From Anaerolineae bacterium (lineage in GTDB: Bacteria; Chloroflexota; Anaerolineae; J036; Brachytrichaceae), in assembly GCA_947476335.1 (NCBI GenBank), contig CANJQH010000030.1:1-37705 (forward strand): 37,705 bases of DNA, in the 5' to 3' direction. The notes under the pieces were generated by a model. The model did not search any database, was not told the origin of the DNA, and worked only from the letters and a program-made list of their open reading frames with translations. This document shows, in pieces, positions 1 through 7,705 of this stretch; within the stretch, counting starts at the first letter, position 1, and the number at the start of each line of letters is the position of its first letter. The translations under genes were made by a program, and so were the position numbers.

Positions 1-151
1 AGGGGTGGAGATGGTGCTTCCGGGCGACAGCGTGACGATGAAAGTGAAGCTGATTGCGCCGGTAGGGCTGGAAGCTGGATCGCGCTTCGCGATCCGCGAA
101 GGTGGCCTGACTGTGGGCGCCGGCACGATTGTCAAAGTGATTGCCGGCTGA
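1..151 (+). CDS. tuf: Elongation factor Tu, C-terminal end (partial)
   Basis: The last 49 codons (frame beginning at base 2, stop 149-151) encode the end of EF-Tu domain III, the GTPase that carries aminoacyl-tRNA to the ribosome. The motifs PGD and RFAIREGG followed by TVGAG are typical of the extreme C terminus of EF-Tu. The 5' part lies outside the window. The gene sits 31 bp before rpsJ, which is the usual junction between the str operon (rpsL-rpsG-fusA-tuf) and the S10 operon, so the whole left half is probably one long transcription unit. The protein ends VKVIAG rather than the more common IE ending. Confidence 0.95.
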   Translation, partial: GVEMVLPGDSVTMKVKLIAPVGLEAGSRFAIREGGLTVGAGTIVKVIAG

Positions 152-182
152 TTGGGTGTAGGAACCCTGGAATTTTTCAACT

Positions 183-491
183 ATGGCCAAGCAAAAGCTT
201 CGCATCCGTCTGAAGGCGTACGATCATCGTGCGCTGGACCGCAGCGCGCAGCAGATCGTTGAGACTGCGGAGCGCACAGGTGCAACAGTTGTGGGACCTG
301 TACCGCTTCCGGTGAAAATTGAGCGGTATACTGTGCGTCGCTCGACGTACATCGACAAAGATTCACACGAGCATTTTGAAATCCGAACACACAAGCGCCT
401 GATCGATGTGCTCGACCCAGACTCGAAGACTATCGATACGCTGATGAGGCTCAACCTCCCAGCTGGCGTGGATATCGAGATCAAGCTGTAA
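183..491 (+). CDS. rpsJ: 30S ribosomal protein S10
   Basis: This 102-residue protein matches the normal S10 length. It shows the conserved run [14 protein letters not shown] (about residues 40-53) and the [12 protein letters not shown] segment (about 60-71). S10 is a 30S head protein and, with NusB, an antitermination factor. The ATG start gives the conserved [15 protein letters not shown] opening. It lies 31 bp after tuf and opens the S10 gene cluster. The gap to rplC is unusually long (164 bp) and contains a perfect 14-bp hairpin. Confidence 0.98.
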   Translation: MAKQKLRIRLKAYDHRALDRSAQQIVETAERTGATVVGPVPLPVKIERYTVRRSTYIDKDSHEHFEIRTHKRLIDVLDPDSKTIDTLMRLNLPAGVDIEIKL

Positions 492-537
492 GCGCCTTGT
501 GCCGCATCGGCGGTGCGCCCAGCACAGTGTTGTCCAA

Positions 538-576
538 AGCTTCGCCTCCCATGCCTAGGGTGTGGGAGGCGAAGCT
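538..576 (+). repeat. Perfect 14-bp inverted repeat in the rpsJ-rplC gap
   Basis: AGCTTCGCCTCCCA (538-551) is followed after an 11-nt loop by its exact reverse complement (563-576). No poly-T tract follows, so it does not look like an intrinsic terminator. It could be an RNA processing or attenuation structure, or a small inserted palindrome. The remaining sequence of the gap (492-655) shows nothing else recognisable. Confidence 0.8.
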
Positions 577-655
577 GCCGAAAGGCGGGGACGCACGGTT
601 GCAGGTGCAGAGCCGGTGAGAAACAAATCCTAGCGTTTCCAGCCAATGATGACAA

Positions 656-1318
656 ATGAAGAAGCTAATCGGAAGAAAAGTCGGAATGACCCAGATTTTC
701 GATGACAAGGGCAACGTCACTGGCGTGACCGTCATCGAAGCGGGTCCGAATTACGTCACACAGGTGAAGACGGCGGAGAATGACGGCTATATGGCTGTTC
801 AGCTCGGCTTCGGCGAAGTCGAAGCACGTCGTTTGACGCGCGGTGAGCTGGGCCATCTGGGCCAGCTGAAGCCGAACGAGAAGCATCCCAAGCGCCGCGA
901 AATCGCGGTGCCTGTGCTGCGACATCTCGAAGAGGCACGCGTAAAGGAAGTCACGGTCAAGGAAGGCGACGTCATGAAGGCGGACGTGTTCCAGATCGGT
1001 GAATACGTCGATGTGACGGGCACGATGAAAGGCCGCGGTTTCGCCGGCGGCATCAAGCGCCATGGTTTCCATCGCCAGAAGAAGACACACGGTGCGTCGG
1101 ACCGCGAACGCGCGCCCGGCTCGATCGGTGCGGGCACCACGCCCGGCCGTGTTGAAAAGGGTCAGCCGATGGCGGGTCACTATGGCAACACGACGATGAC
1201 GTCGGTGCGCTTGAAGGTGATGATGGTCGATCCTGAGCGCAATTTGATTGCGGTGCGCGGGTCGGTACCTGGTGCTAATGGCGGCATCGTGGTGATCAAA
1301 GCGGCCAGCAAGGGGTAA
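656..1318 (+). CDS. rplC: 50S ribosomal protein L3
   Basis: This 220-residue L3 is slightly longer than the E. coli protein (209). The diagnostic central block is present: KGRGFAGGIKRHGF, then the APGSIGAG and MAGHYGNT motifs that reach into the peptidyl transferase region. L3 nucleates 50S assembly at the 3' end of 23S rRNA. The ATG start gives MKKLIGRKVGMTQIF, the standard L3 opening. The rplD start follows 6 bp after the stop, as in a canonical S10 operon. Confidence 0.98.
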   Translation: MKKLIGRKVGMTQIFDDKGNVTGVTVIEAGPNYVTQVKTAENDGYMAVQLGFGEVEARRLTRGELGHLGQLKPNEKHPKRREIAVPVLRHLEEARVKEVTVKEGDVMKADVFQIGEYVDVTGTMKGRGFAGGIKRHGFHRQKKTHGASDRERAPGSIGAGTTPGRVEKGQPMAGHYGNTTMTSVRLKVMMVDPERNLIAVRGSVPGANGGIVVIKAASKG

Positions 1319-1324
1319 TCGATC

Positions 1325-1945
1325 ATGAAGGCACCTATATTGAATTTGAAAGGTGAGCAGGTCGGCGAAATCGACCTGTCTGACAAGATTTTCGGCGCTG
1401 AAGTGAAGCAGCCGTTGATGCACCAGGCGCTACTGCGCCAGTTGGCGAATGCCCATCTGGGTACGCACAAGGTGAAGACGCGCGCTGAAGTGAACCGCAC
1501 GACCAAGAAGCTGTTCAAGCAGAAGGGAACGGGCAATGGTCGGCAGGGTAGCCGCAAGGCGCCGCATCATCGCGGTGGCGGCGTGGCATTCGGACCGACG
1601 CCGCACAGCTATGAGCAGGACATGCCGCGCAAGATGCGCCGGCAGGCCGTGCGCTGTGCGCTGTCACAGAAGGCAACGGACAACCAGCTGATCTTCGTTG
1701 ATACGTTTTCGTTTGAGGCTCCGCGTACGAAGGAATTCGTGGCGGTGATCAAGGCGCTGGGCGTAACGAAGAAAGGTCTGGTGGTTTTGCCGGGTCGCAA
1801 CGAGGCGGTTGAGAAGTCGGCCAGCAACGTCGAAGGCGTGAAGACGCTGCATGCGACCTATCTCAACATCAAGGATATTTTCACGCACGATCACCTCGTC
1901 ATCCCGCTGGATGCGCTCGAGAAGATCAACACGTGGCTGGGGTAA
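1325..1945 (+). CDS. rplD: 50S ribosomal protein L4
   Basis: This 206-residue L4 has the conserved loop KQKGTGNGRQGSRKAPHHRG (about residues 60-80) that lines the peptide exit tunnel. L4 is an early 50S assembly protein and, in gammaproteobacteria, an autoregulator of the S10 operon; whether it regulates here cannot be seen. It starts 6 bp after rplC and stops 4 bp before rplW. The C-terminal end (PLDALEKINTWLG) is typical of the family. Confidence 0.98.
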   Translation: MKAPILNLKGEQVGEIDLSDKIFGAEVKQPLMHQALLRQLANAHLGTHKVKTRAEVNRTTKKLFKQKGTGNGRQGSRKAPHHRGGGVAFGPTPHSYEQDMPRKMRRQAVRCALSQKATDNQLIFVDTFSFEAPRTKEFVAVIKALGVTKKGLVVLPGRNEAVEKSASNVEGVKTLHATYLNIKDIFTHDHLVIPLDALEKINTWLG

Positions 1946-1949
1946 AGAA

Positions 1950-2270
1950 ATGCATCCTTACGAGATTCTGATCCGCCCGCTGATCACTGAGAAGACGCAG
2001 TGGCAAGTCGGGTATGACATGCCGCAGTATTCGTTCGAGGTGGATTCGCGCGCGAATAAGTCGCAGATCGCGGAAGCGGTCGAGGTCGCGTTCAATGTGA
2101 AGGTGGAGCGCGTAGCGGTGATCAACATGCCGGCGAAGCGTCGCCGCAGCCCGAGGAGCAGCACGCGCGGGCGCAAGTCTGCGCACATTCAGCGCTCTGC
2201 GCAGTGGAAGAAGGCGATCGTGCAGGTCAGCAAGGACAGCCGCATCGCGTTGTTCGAAGGAGTGGCGTAA
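1950..2270 (+). CDS. rplW: 50S ribosomal protein L23
   Basis: The ATG at 1950, just after the rplD stop, gives a 106-residue protein beginning MHPYEILIRPLITEKT, the standard L23 opening. A longer in-frame reading from 1851 would overlap rplD extensively and is not credible. L23 sits at the tunnel exit and is the docking site for trigger factor and SRP. The mid-protein segment AKRRRSPRSSTRGRKSAH is the basic rRNA-binding loop. rplB follows after 3 bp. Confidence 0.97.
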   Translation: MHPYEILIRPLITEKTQWQVGYDMPQYSFEVDSRANKSQIAEAVEVAFNVKVERVAVINMPAKRRRSPRSSTRGRKSAHIQRSAQWKKAIVQVSKDSRIALFEGVA

Positions 2271-2273
2271 ATC

Positions 2274-3107
2274 ATGCCGGTGAAAAGTTTCAAGGCTTAT
2301 ACGCCCAGTCGTCGCAACATGACGATGAGCGACTTCAGCGACATCACGGCGAAGGAGCCGGAGAAGTCGCTGACGGAAGGTCTCAATACGCATGGCGGCC
2401 GCAACGTGCGCGGCAAGGTGACGGCGCATCACCAAGGTGGTGGTGCGAAGCGTCTGTATCGCGTGATCGACTGGAAGCGCGATAAGACCGGCATTCCGGC
2501 GCGCGTTGCAACGATTGAATATGACCCGAACCGCAGCGCGCGCATCGCGCTGTTGAATTACGTGGATGGCGAGAAGCGCTACATCGTCGCTCCCCTTGGG
2601 TTGCAGGTGGGAGACGAGGTGGTGTCCGGACCAGCCGCGGAGGCAAAGGTGGGGAACGCGTTGCCGCTGGGCGCGATGCCGCTCGGAACGCAGGTGCACA
2701 ACGTGGAACTGCGCCCGGGCAAGGGCGGCCAGGTGGTGCGCTCTGCTGGAGCGTCGGCACAGGTGCTGGCCCGCGAGGGCGAGTATGTGACGTTGCGCAT
2801 GCCTTCGGGCGAAATGCGCCGCGTGCTGCAGACGTGTATGGCGACGGTGGGTCAGGTGAGTAACCCGGACCACGGCAACGTCAAGCTGGGCAAAGCCGGC
2901 CGCTCACGCCATCGCGGCATACGGCCGACGGTGCGTGGCACGGCGATGTCTCCGCGCGATCACCCGCACGGTGGTGGTGAAGGTCGCACGCCGGTGGGTA
3001 AGGATGCGCCTCGCACGCCATGGGGCAAAAAGGCGCTGGGCGTCAAGACGCGGCGCAATAAGCGCACGAATCATTTGATCGTGCGCCGCCGACAGAAGAA
3101 AGGCTAA
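2274..3107 (+). CDS. rplB: 50S ribosomal protein L2
   Basis: This 277-residue protein has the normal L2 length. The C-terminal signature [14 protein letters not shown] is present, with the conserved histidine near residue 230 implicated in peptidyl transferase function and subunit association. The opening [17 protein letters not shown] and the block [19 protein letters not shown] are diagnostic. It starts 3 bp after rplW. The gap to rpsS is 82 bp and is almost filled by a long hairpin. Confidence 0.98.
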   Translation: MPVKSFKAYTPSRRNMTMSDFSDITAKEPEKSLTEGLNTHGGRNVRGKVTAHHQGGGAKRLYRVIDWKRDKTGIPARVATIEYDPNRSARIALLNYVDGEKRYIVAPLGLQVGDEVVSGPAAEAKVGNALPLGAMPLGTQVHNVELRPGKGGQVVRSAGASAQVLAREGEYVTLRMPSGEMRRVLQTCMATVGQVSNPDHGNVKLGKAGRSRHRGIRPTVRGTAMSPRDHPHGGGEGRTPVGKDAPRTPWGKKALGVKTRRNKRTNHLIVRRRQKKG

Positions 3108-3114
3108 ATGAGTG

Positions 3115-3180
3115 CCGAGTTCCGAGTTCCGAATACCGATTCATCGGTGGCCGGCTCGGAACTCGAAACTCGGAACTCGG
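3115..3180 (+). repeat. Long hairpin in the rplB-rpsS gap
   Basis: The left arm 3115-3132 (direct repeats of GAGTTCC) pairs with the right arm 3163-3180 over 18 bp with one mismatch. The arms are themselves built of GAGTTCC/GGAACTC units, so several registers of pairing are possible. It occupies nearly the whole gap in an operon where these genes are normally a few bases apart. No T-tract follows. It looks like an inserted palindromic repeat rather than a terminator. Confidence 0.75.
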
Positions 3181-3189
3181 GACTAAAAA

Positions 3190-3462
3190 ATGTCACGATC
3201 ACTCAAGAAAGGCCCGTTTGTCGATGCGAAGCTGCTCAAGCGCATCGAGGGCATGAATCAGAAGGGCGAGAAGAAGGTCATTAAGACCTGGTCGCGCGCG
3301 TCGACGATCTTCCCGCAGATGGTGGGGCACACGATTGCCGTGCACGACGGCCGCCGGCACATTCCGATCTACGTGACGGAAAATATGGTCGGCCATAAGC
3401 TGGGTGAGTTCGCGCCGACGCGCACCTTCCGCGGCCACGTGTCCAAGGAAGACAAAGCGTAG
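3190..3462 (+). CDS. rpsS: 30S ribosomal protein S19
   Basis: This 90-residue S19 begins [16 protein letters not shown] and carries the conserved [28 protein letters not shown] region (shown here in parts; about residues 48-76). S19 binds the 30S head with S13 and contacts the A-site tRNA. The length and both ends match the family. rplV follows after 15 bp, with a plausible ribosome binding site, GCGAGGAAAG, just upstream of its ATG. Confidence 0.98.
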   Translation: MSRSLKKGPFVDAKLLKRIEGMNQKGEKKVIKTWSRASTIFPQMVGHTIAVHDGRRHIPIYVTENMVGHKLGEFAPTRTFRGHVSKEDKA

Positions 3463-3477
3463 CGAGGAAAGCGACTC

Positions 3478-3831
3478 ATGGCACAGAAAATGGCTGAAAA
3501 CCAAGTGCGCGCTATTGCGCGGCACATCCCGATGTCTGCGCAGAAGGTTCGCCTCGTGGCAGACCTTGTGCGCGGCAAGAACGCATTGGAGGCGCTGACC
3601 CTGTTGCGCTTCACGACGAAGGCGGCTGCAGAGCCTGTCGGCAAAGTGATTGCGTCGGCGGTGGCCAACGGCGTCGAGAACAAGCAGTTCACTGAGGGCG
3701 ACCTCGTGATCCGCGAAATCTGGGTGGATGGTGCTCCGGTGCGCAATTGGCGACGATTCGCTGCGCGCGGGCGCTTTCGCCCGATCCTGCGCAAAAGCTG
3801 CCATATCGGCGTGATTCTGGAGGAGCAGTAG
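3478..3831 (+). CDS. rplV: 50S ribosomal protein L22
   Basis: This 117-residue L22 begins with the conserved ARHIPMSAQKVRLVADLVRGK block (about residues 15-35), which binds 23S rRNA. The beta-hairpin tip that reaches the exit tunnel corresponds to the ARGRFRPILRKSCHI segment near the C terminus. Its position between rpsS and rpsC is canonical. The 68-bp gap to rpsC contains an imperfect GC-rich hairpin. Confidence 0.97.
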   Translation: MAQKMAENQVRAIARHIPMSAQKVRLVADLVRGKNALEALTLLRFTTKAAAEPVGKVIASAVANGVENKQFTEGDLVIREIWVDGAPVRNWRRFAARGRFRPILRKSCHIGVILEEQ

Positions 3832-3850
3832 CCTCTTAGCTGAAATTGAT

Positions 3851-3884
3851 TCCCGTCCCGAGCAAGCAAACTCGGGGCCCGGGA
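3851..3884 (+). repeat. Imperfect GC-rich hairpin before rpsC
   Basis: CCCGAG (3857-3862) pairs with CTCGGG (3871-3876), and TCCCG (3851-3855) pairs with CGGGA (3880-3884) across a small internal loop. The loop is 8 nt. It ends 15 nt before the rpsC ATG, so it could limit access to the start. No T-tract follows. Confidence 0.55.
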
Positions 3885-3899
3885 TTCGGGATAAACACG

Positions 3900-4685
3900 A
3901 TGGGACGAAAAGTTCATCCGTATGGATTCCGTCTCGGCATCATCCGCGACTGGAAGAGCCGCTGGTATGCGCCGAAGAAGGAATACACGAAGCTCCTGAT
4001 GGAGGACCTGCGCCTGCGCCGTTACCTGATCGGTAAAATGGCCAAGGCAGGCATCAGCGACATCACGATCGAGCGCTTTCCGCCGAACCAGCTGCACGTA
4101 GTTGTGCACACGGCGCGGCCTGGCGTGGTCATCGGTCGCAAGGGTGCGGCAGTGAAGGAAATCCGCGAGGGCGTGGAAAAGCTGACTGGTAAAAAGGTCA
4201 AGCTGGACATCGAAGAGATCGTCAAGCCGGACTTGGTTTCGGCGCTGGTGGCGGAGAATATTGCGCAGCAAATCGAGCGGCGCATTCCGCACAACCGCGC
4301 AATGAAGAAGGCCGTGCAGACGACGATGTCGAAGGGTGCCCTGGGCATCAAAATCGAATGCGCCGGCCGCTTGAACGGCAGTGAAATGAAGCGCCGCGAC
4401 AAGCAGATGGATGGCCGCATTCCGCGCAGCACGCTGCGCGCGGACATCGATTTTGCGCGCGCAGAGGCGCACACGACGTACGGTTCGATCGGCGTCAAGG
4501 TGTGGATCTACAAGGGCGAGATTCTGCCGAATATGCAGCCCGAGGAAGTGACGCGCCCAACGCGCACGCAGCAGCCGACGCCTCGCGATCGGCGCGGAGG
4601 CGGGCGGAGCGGCGATCGCCGCGGCGGGTTCCGCCGTGACGGAGACCGGGGCCCGCGCCCGGAAGGTGCTGAGTCGGCGGAATAG
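3900..4685 (+). CDS. rpsC: 30S ribosomal protein S3
   Basis: The ATG at 3900 gives a 261-residue S3 starting MGRKVHPYGFRLGIIRDWKS, the standard opening. An upstream in-frame TTG at 3846 lies in the hairpin and is rejected. The KH RNA-binding domain shows the GxxG loop as GRKG (about residues 80-83). The C-terminal S3 domain ends near residue 215. Beyond it is a tail of about 45 residues rich in R, G, D and P (for example RRGGGRSGDRRGGFRRDGD). S3 lines the mRNA entry tunnel, and such RGG-like tails would project towards entering mRNA. rplP follows after 36 bp. Confidence 0.97.
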   Translation: MGRKVHPYGFRLGIIRDWKSRWYAPKKEYTKLLMEDLRLRRYLIGKMAKAGISDITIERFPPNQLHVVVHTARPGVVIGRKGAAVKEIREGVEKLTGKKVKLDIEEIVKPDLVSALVAENIAQQIERRIPHNRAMKKAVQTTMSKGALGIKIECAGRLNGSEMKRRDKQMDGRIPRSTLRADIDFARAEAHTTYGSIGVKVWIYKGEILPNMQPEEVTRPTRTQQPTPRDRRGGGRSGDRRGGFRRDGDRGPRPEGAESAE

Positions 4686-4721
4686 GCCGGCCGGGTCGCA
4701 GAGTAGAGGCGAGGTAGTCCT

Positions 4722-5135
4722 ATGTTGATGCCAAAACGAGTGAAGTTCCGCAAGCAGCAGCGCGGCCGCATGACCGGTAAGTCGATCCGTGGATCGACGA
4801 TCGAAGCGGGCGAGTTTGGCTTGCAGGCGACGGAGCCGGCGTGGGTGACTGCGCGGCAGATCGAAGCGGTTCGCCGCGTGATCGTGCGCGAAATGAAGCG
4901 CCGCGGCAAGATGTGGATCCGGGTATTCCCGGACAAGCCCGTCACGGCCAAGCCGGCTGAGACGCGCATGGGTTCGGGCAAAGGCGGCGTCGACCATTGG
5001 GTCGCCGTAGTTAAGCCGGGGCGCATCATGTTCGAAGTCTCCGGTGTGACGGAAGAGATCGCGCGCACGGCGTTGTCGCAGGCGGCTTACAAGCTGCCCA
5101 TGAAGACGCAGGTGGTCGCGAAGCTGGAGAACTGA
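4722..5135 (+). CDS. rplP: 50S ribosomal protein L16
   Basis: This 137-residue L16 starts [17 protein letters not shown] and carries the conserved [19 protein letters not shown] block (about residues 82-100). L16 organises the A-site of the 50S and is needed for late assembly. Length and both termini match the family. The stop is 2 bp from the rpmC start, which suggests translational coupling. Confidence 0.98.
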   Translation: MLMPKRVKFRKQQRGRMTGKSIRGSTIEAGEFGLQATEPAWVTARQIEAVRRVIVREMKRRGKMWIRVFPDKPVTAKPAETRMGSGKGGVDHWVAVVKPGRIMFEVSGVTEEIARTALSQAAYKLPMKTQVVAKLEN

Positions 5136-5137
5136 TC

Positions 5138-5356
5138 ATGAAGGGGACCAAAGTCAAAGAAATGACCGGTCTGGGCGCTGGGGAACTGGAGACCAAGTTG
5201 GACGACGCCTATAAGGAGTTGTTCAACCTGCGCTTCCAGCGTGCCCAGGGCCAGTTGACCGATACGAACAGCTTGAAGACGGTGCGGCACACGATTGCGC
5301 GCATCAAGACGGTGATGCGCCAGCGTGAACTGGCTGCGCAGGAGAAGAAGGCATGA
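5138..5356 (+). CDS. rpmC: 50S ribosomal protein L29
   Basis: This 72-residue protein has the L29 pattern: two helices with [15 protein letters not shown] and the terminal [17 protein letters not shown] segment. L29 sits near the exit tunnel next to L23. Its stop overlaps the rpsQ start as ATGA (5353-5356), an arrangement usually linked to coupled translation. Confidence 0.96.
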   Translation: MKGTKVKEMTGLGAGELETKLDDAYKELFNLRFQRAQGQLTDTNSLKTVRHTIARIKTVMRQRELAAQEKKA

Positions 5357-5619
5357 GCGAGGCAGTTGAGCAGGATCGCCGCCGTCGCGTCACGGGCATC
5401 GTCGTGAGCGACAAGATGCAGAAAACCATCGTCGTTCGCGTTGAGCGCACGCTGCGTCACCCGATTTACAAGAAGGTGTTGACGCGTGGCAAGAACTTCA
5501 AGGCGCACGACGAGATCAACGATGCGCATGAGGGCGACACGGTAACGCTCGTCGAATATCATCCGGTCAGCAAGACCAAGCGCTGGCTGCTCGAGAAGAT
5601 TGTCCAGAGGAAGGCGTAG
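5353..5619 (+). CDS. rpsQ: 30S ribosomal protein S17
   Basis: This 88-residue S17 has the OB-fold signature [19 protein letters not shown] (about residues 9-27) and the later [15 protein letters not shown] block. It binds helices 7 and 11 of 16S rRNA as a primary assembly protein. It overlaps rpmC by 4 bp and is followed 2 bp later by rplN. Confidence 0.98.
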   Translation: MSEAVEQDRRRRVTGIVVSDKMQKTIVVRVERTLRHPIYKKVLTRGKNFKAHDEINDAHEGDTVTLVEYHPVSKTKRWLLEKIVQRKA

Positions 5620-5621
5620 TC

Positions 5622-5993
5622 ATGATCCAGCACGAATCACGTCTTATGGTTGCCGACAACAGCGGGGCCAAGGAACTGCTGTGCATACACGTGTATGGCG
5701 GTCACAAGCGTCGCTACGGCAGCGTTGGTGACATCATCGTGGCCACGGTGAAGCACGCCAGCTCGACCGGCGACGTCAAGAAGAGCACAGTGGTGCGAGC
5801 GGTCATCGTGCGAGTGGCGAAGGAATATCGCCGCGCGGATGGGAGCTACATCAAGTTCGACGACAATGCCGCCGTCATTCTGGCGGAAGATTTGCAGAAC
5901 CCGAAGGGCACGCGCATCTTCGGCCCAGTGGCGCGCGAATTGCGCGACAAGGGCTTTATGAAGATCATTTCGCTGGCTCCGGAGGTCCTCTGA
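5622..5993 (+). CDS. rplN: 50S ribosomal protein L14
   Basis: This 123-residue protein is a full-length L14 starting [20 protein letters not shown]. The conserved ending [10 protein letters not shown] is intact. L14 forms part of an intersubunit bridge with 16S rRNA and is the binding site for the silencing factor RsfS. It is the last gene before a 144-bp gap that contains a long hairpin, whereas rplX normally follows within a few bases. Confidence 0.98.
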   Translation: MIQHESRLMVADNSGAKELLCIHVYGGHKRRYGSVGDIIVATVKHASSTGDVKKSTVVRAVIVRVAKEYRRADGSYIKFDDNAAVILAEDLQNPKGTRIFGPVARELRDKGFMKIISLAPEVL

Positions 5994-6002
5994 GGATTCG
6001 TT

Positions 6003-6086
6003 GATTTTGCGATTTGGCGATTTGCCGACGACGAGTCGACCATCGACGATGGGTCGGTCGTCGACGAATGTCTAAATCGCAAAATT
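6003..6086 (+). repeat. Long imperfect palindrome in the rplN-rplX gap
   Basis: The left arm starts GATTTTGCGATTT (from about 6003) and the right arm ends AAATCGCAAAATT (to about 6086). The inner parts CGACGA.GTCGACC and GGTCGGTCGTCG also pair, with a loop near 6042-6049. The total span is about 84 bp. The left arm carries a short direct repeat of GCGATTTG. This AT-rich outer/GC-rich inner structure is unlike the surrounding coding DNA and resembles a small mobile palindrome inserted between two ribosomal genes. No T-tract follows. Confidence 0.75.
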
Positions 6087-6137
6087 GACGGTCACCGAAA
6101 GTTGTCTGGACCTGCCAGCAACTGGAGAACACACGGT

Positions 6138-6452
6138 ATGAAGATCAAGAAAGGCGACACGGTGGAAGTCATGACCGGCGACAACAAAGGCAAGCGCGGC
6201 GAAGTTGTGCGCATGATGCCGAAGGATGGCAAGCTTGTGGTGAAGGGCGTGAATATCGCCAAGAAGCACCAGAAGTCGCGCCGCGCCGGGCGTGGAACCG
6301 CGACGACGGGCATCATCGAAGTCGAGATGCCGATCGAGGCCAGCAATGTCAAGCTGGTTGGGCCGAGCGGCAAGACGACGCGCGTGAATTACAGGATTGA
6401 GGACGGCGGGAAGAAACGCTTCTCGAACAAACTCAACGAGGAGCTGAACTAG
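6138..6452 (+). CDS. rplX: 50S ribosomal protein L24
   Basis: The ATG at 6138 is preceded by CTGGAGAAC, a reasonable ribosome binding site, and gives a 104-residue protein starting MKIKKGDTVEVMTGDNKGKR. This is the KOW motif of L24, an assembly initiator that binds the 5' end of 23S rRNA. A longer reading from 6102 lacks family similarity. rplE follows after 3 bp. Confidence 0.97.
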   Translation: MKIKKGDTVEVMTGDNKGKRGEVVRMMPKDGKLVVKGVNIAKKHQKSRRAGRGTATTGIIEVEMPIEASNVKLVGPSGKTTRVNYRIEDGGKKRFSNKLNEELN

Positions 6453-6455
6453 GCC

Positions 6456-7010
6456 ATGCCGGATTTGAAAAAGACGTACGCCGAGACGATCCGCCCGGCG
6501 CTGATGAAGGAATTCGGCTGGTCGAATCCGATGCAGGCGCCGCGCGTCACGAAGATTGTGGTGAACATCGGCGTCGGCCGCGAGAGCGCCGACAATCCGA
6601 AGGTCGTCGACAATGCGGTCGATCAGCTCACGCAGATTGTGGGCCAGAAGCCGGTCGTGACGAAGGCCAAGAAGTCGATCGCCGGCTTTAAGCTGCGTGA
6701 AGATCGCCCGATCGGTGTCAAAGTGACGCTGCGCGGTAAGCGCATGTTTGACTTCCTGTATCGCTTGATCAACCTGGCTCTGCCGCGCGTGCGCGACTTC
6801 CGTGGCATTCCGGCAGACGCCTTTGATGGCCGCGGGAATTACACGCTGGGTCTGCGTGAGCAGATCATCTTCCCTGAAATCGATTACGACAAGATCGACA
6901 AGGTCCGCGGCATGGAAATCACCATCGTTACGACGGCGGACACCGATGATGTGGGCCGCGCACTACTGCGTGAATTCGGCATGCCATTCGCAAAGCTGGG
7001 GAATAACTAA
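6456..7010 (+). CDS. rplE: 50S ribosomal protein L5
   Basis: This 184-residue protein is a full-length L5. It contains [17 protein letters not shown] near residue 33, the block [20 protein letters not shown], and [21 protein letters not shown]5 binds 5S rRNA and contacts the P-site tRNA. Its position after rplX and 5 bp before rpsN is canonical. Confidence 0.98.
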   Translation: MPDLKKTYAETIRPALMKEFGWSNPMQAPRVTKIVVNIGVGRESADNPKVVDNAVDQLTQIVGQKPVVTKAKKSIAGFKLREDRPIGVKVTLRGKRMFDFLYRLINLALPRVRDFRGIPADAFDGRGNYTLGLREQIIFPEIDYDKIDKVRGMEITIVTTADTDDVGRALLREFGMPFAKLGNN

Positions 7011-7015
7011 TCAAC

Positions 7016-7210
7016 ATGTCTATTAAGCAACCACGAACCGCCATGATGCTGCGCGAGCAGAATCGCAAATATCGCGTGCGCGTGCGCAATCGCTGCGCCG
7101 TGTCCGGCCGTTCGCGCGGTTACATGCGCAAGTTCGGCATCTCGCGTATTGTGTTCCGTGAGATGGCGCTCCGTGGTGAGATCCCCGGTGTGCGCAAGGC
7201 GAGCTGGTAG
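7016..7210 (+). CDS. rpsN: 30S ribosomal protein S14, short cysteine-poor form
   Basis: This 64-residue protein has the size of zinc-type S14 (about 61) but not its zinc site. The usual C-x2-C...C-x2-C becomes C27, S30, S43, V46, so only one of four cysteines remains. The conserved ending [11 protein letters not shown] and the [14 protein letters not shown] block are intact and look more like the C terminus of long zinc-free S14. S14 binds the 30S head near S3 and S10. The gene is in its canonical place between rplE and rpsH, so it is the functional copy here unless a second rpsN exists elsewhere. Confidence 0.95.
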   Translation: MSIKQPRTAMMLREQNRKYRVRVRNRCAVSGRSRGYMRKFGISRIVFREMALRGEIPGVRKASW

Positions 7211-7231
7211 GCCGCCAAGGGAGAAGAAGCT

Positions 7232-7633
7232 ATGAACGACACTCTGAGCGACATGCTCGTCCGCATTCGCAACGCTGCGATGGTTGGCAAGCCGACAGTC
7301 GCGGTCATCATGTCGAAATTGAACGAACGCGTGGCCCTGATTCTGAAGGAAGAGGGTTACCTCGACGCCGTTCAGGTCGTGGGCGATGGCACGATCAAGA
7401 TGCTGAACCTGACGCTGCGTTACTTCGGCGAACGGCGCAGCCGCAAGCCGACAGTGAGCGGTCTCAAGCGCATTAGCAAGCCCGGCAAGCGTATCTACTG
7501 CGGCAAGGACGAAATTCCCCGCGTGTTGAGCGGCATCGGCATCGCTGTGATGTCTACACCTAAGGGTGTGATCACTGGCAAGCAGGCGCGCCGGCTTGGC
7601 GTCGGCGGCGAAGTGCTTTGCTACGTGTATTAG
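7232..7633 (+). CDS. rpsH: 30S ribosomal protein S8
   Basis: This 133-residue S8 starts MNDTLSDMLVRIRNAAM and ends with the diagnostic GVITGKQARRLGVGGEVLCYVY. S8 binds the central domain of 16S rRNA and, in E. coli, represses the spc operon by binding its mRNA near rplE. No matching target was recognised here. A ribosome binding site, AGGGAGAAGAAG, lies before the ATG. Confidence 0.98.
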   Translation: MNDTLSDMLVRIRNAAMVGKPTVAVIMSKLNERVALILKEEGYLDAVQVVGDGTIKMLNLTLRYFGERRSRKPTVSGLKRISKPGKRIYCGKDEIPRVLSGIGIAVMSTPKGVITGKQARRLGVGGEVLCYVY

Positions 7634-7705
7634 TCAAAACGCATCGCGTCGCGCTGGGGCTTGGCTGATGACCAGCGCGCTCGCGGCGCATTGCTGTAAA
7701 AAAAT

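Noticed and set aside
3369..4997. Long minus-strand reading frame (542 codons) across rpsS-rplP
   Set aside because: It is antisense to five clear ribosomal protein genes, has low-complexity His/Arg/Ala-rich composition typical of a shadow frame, and matches no family.
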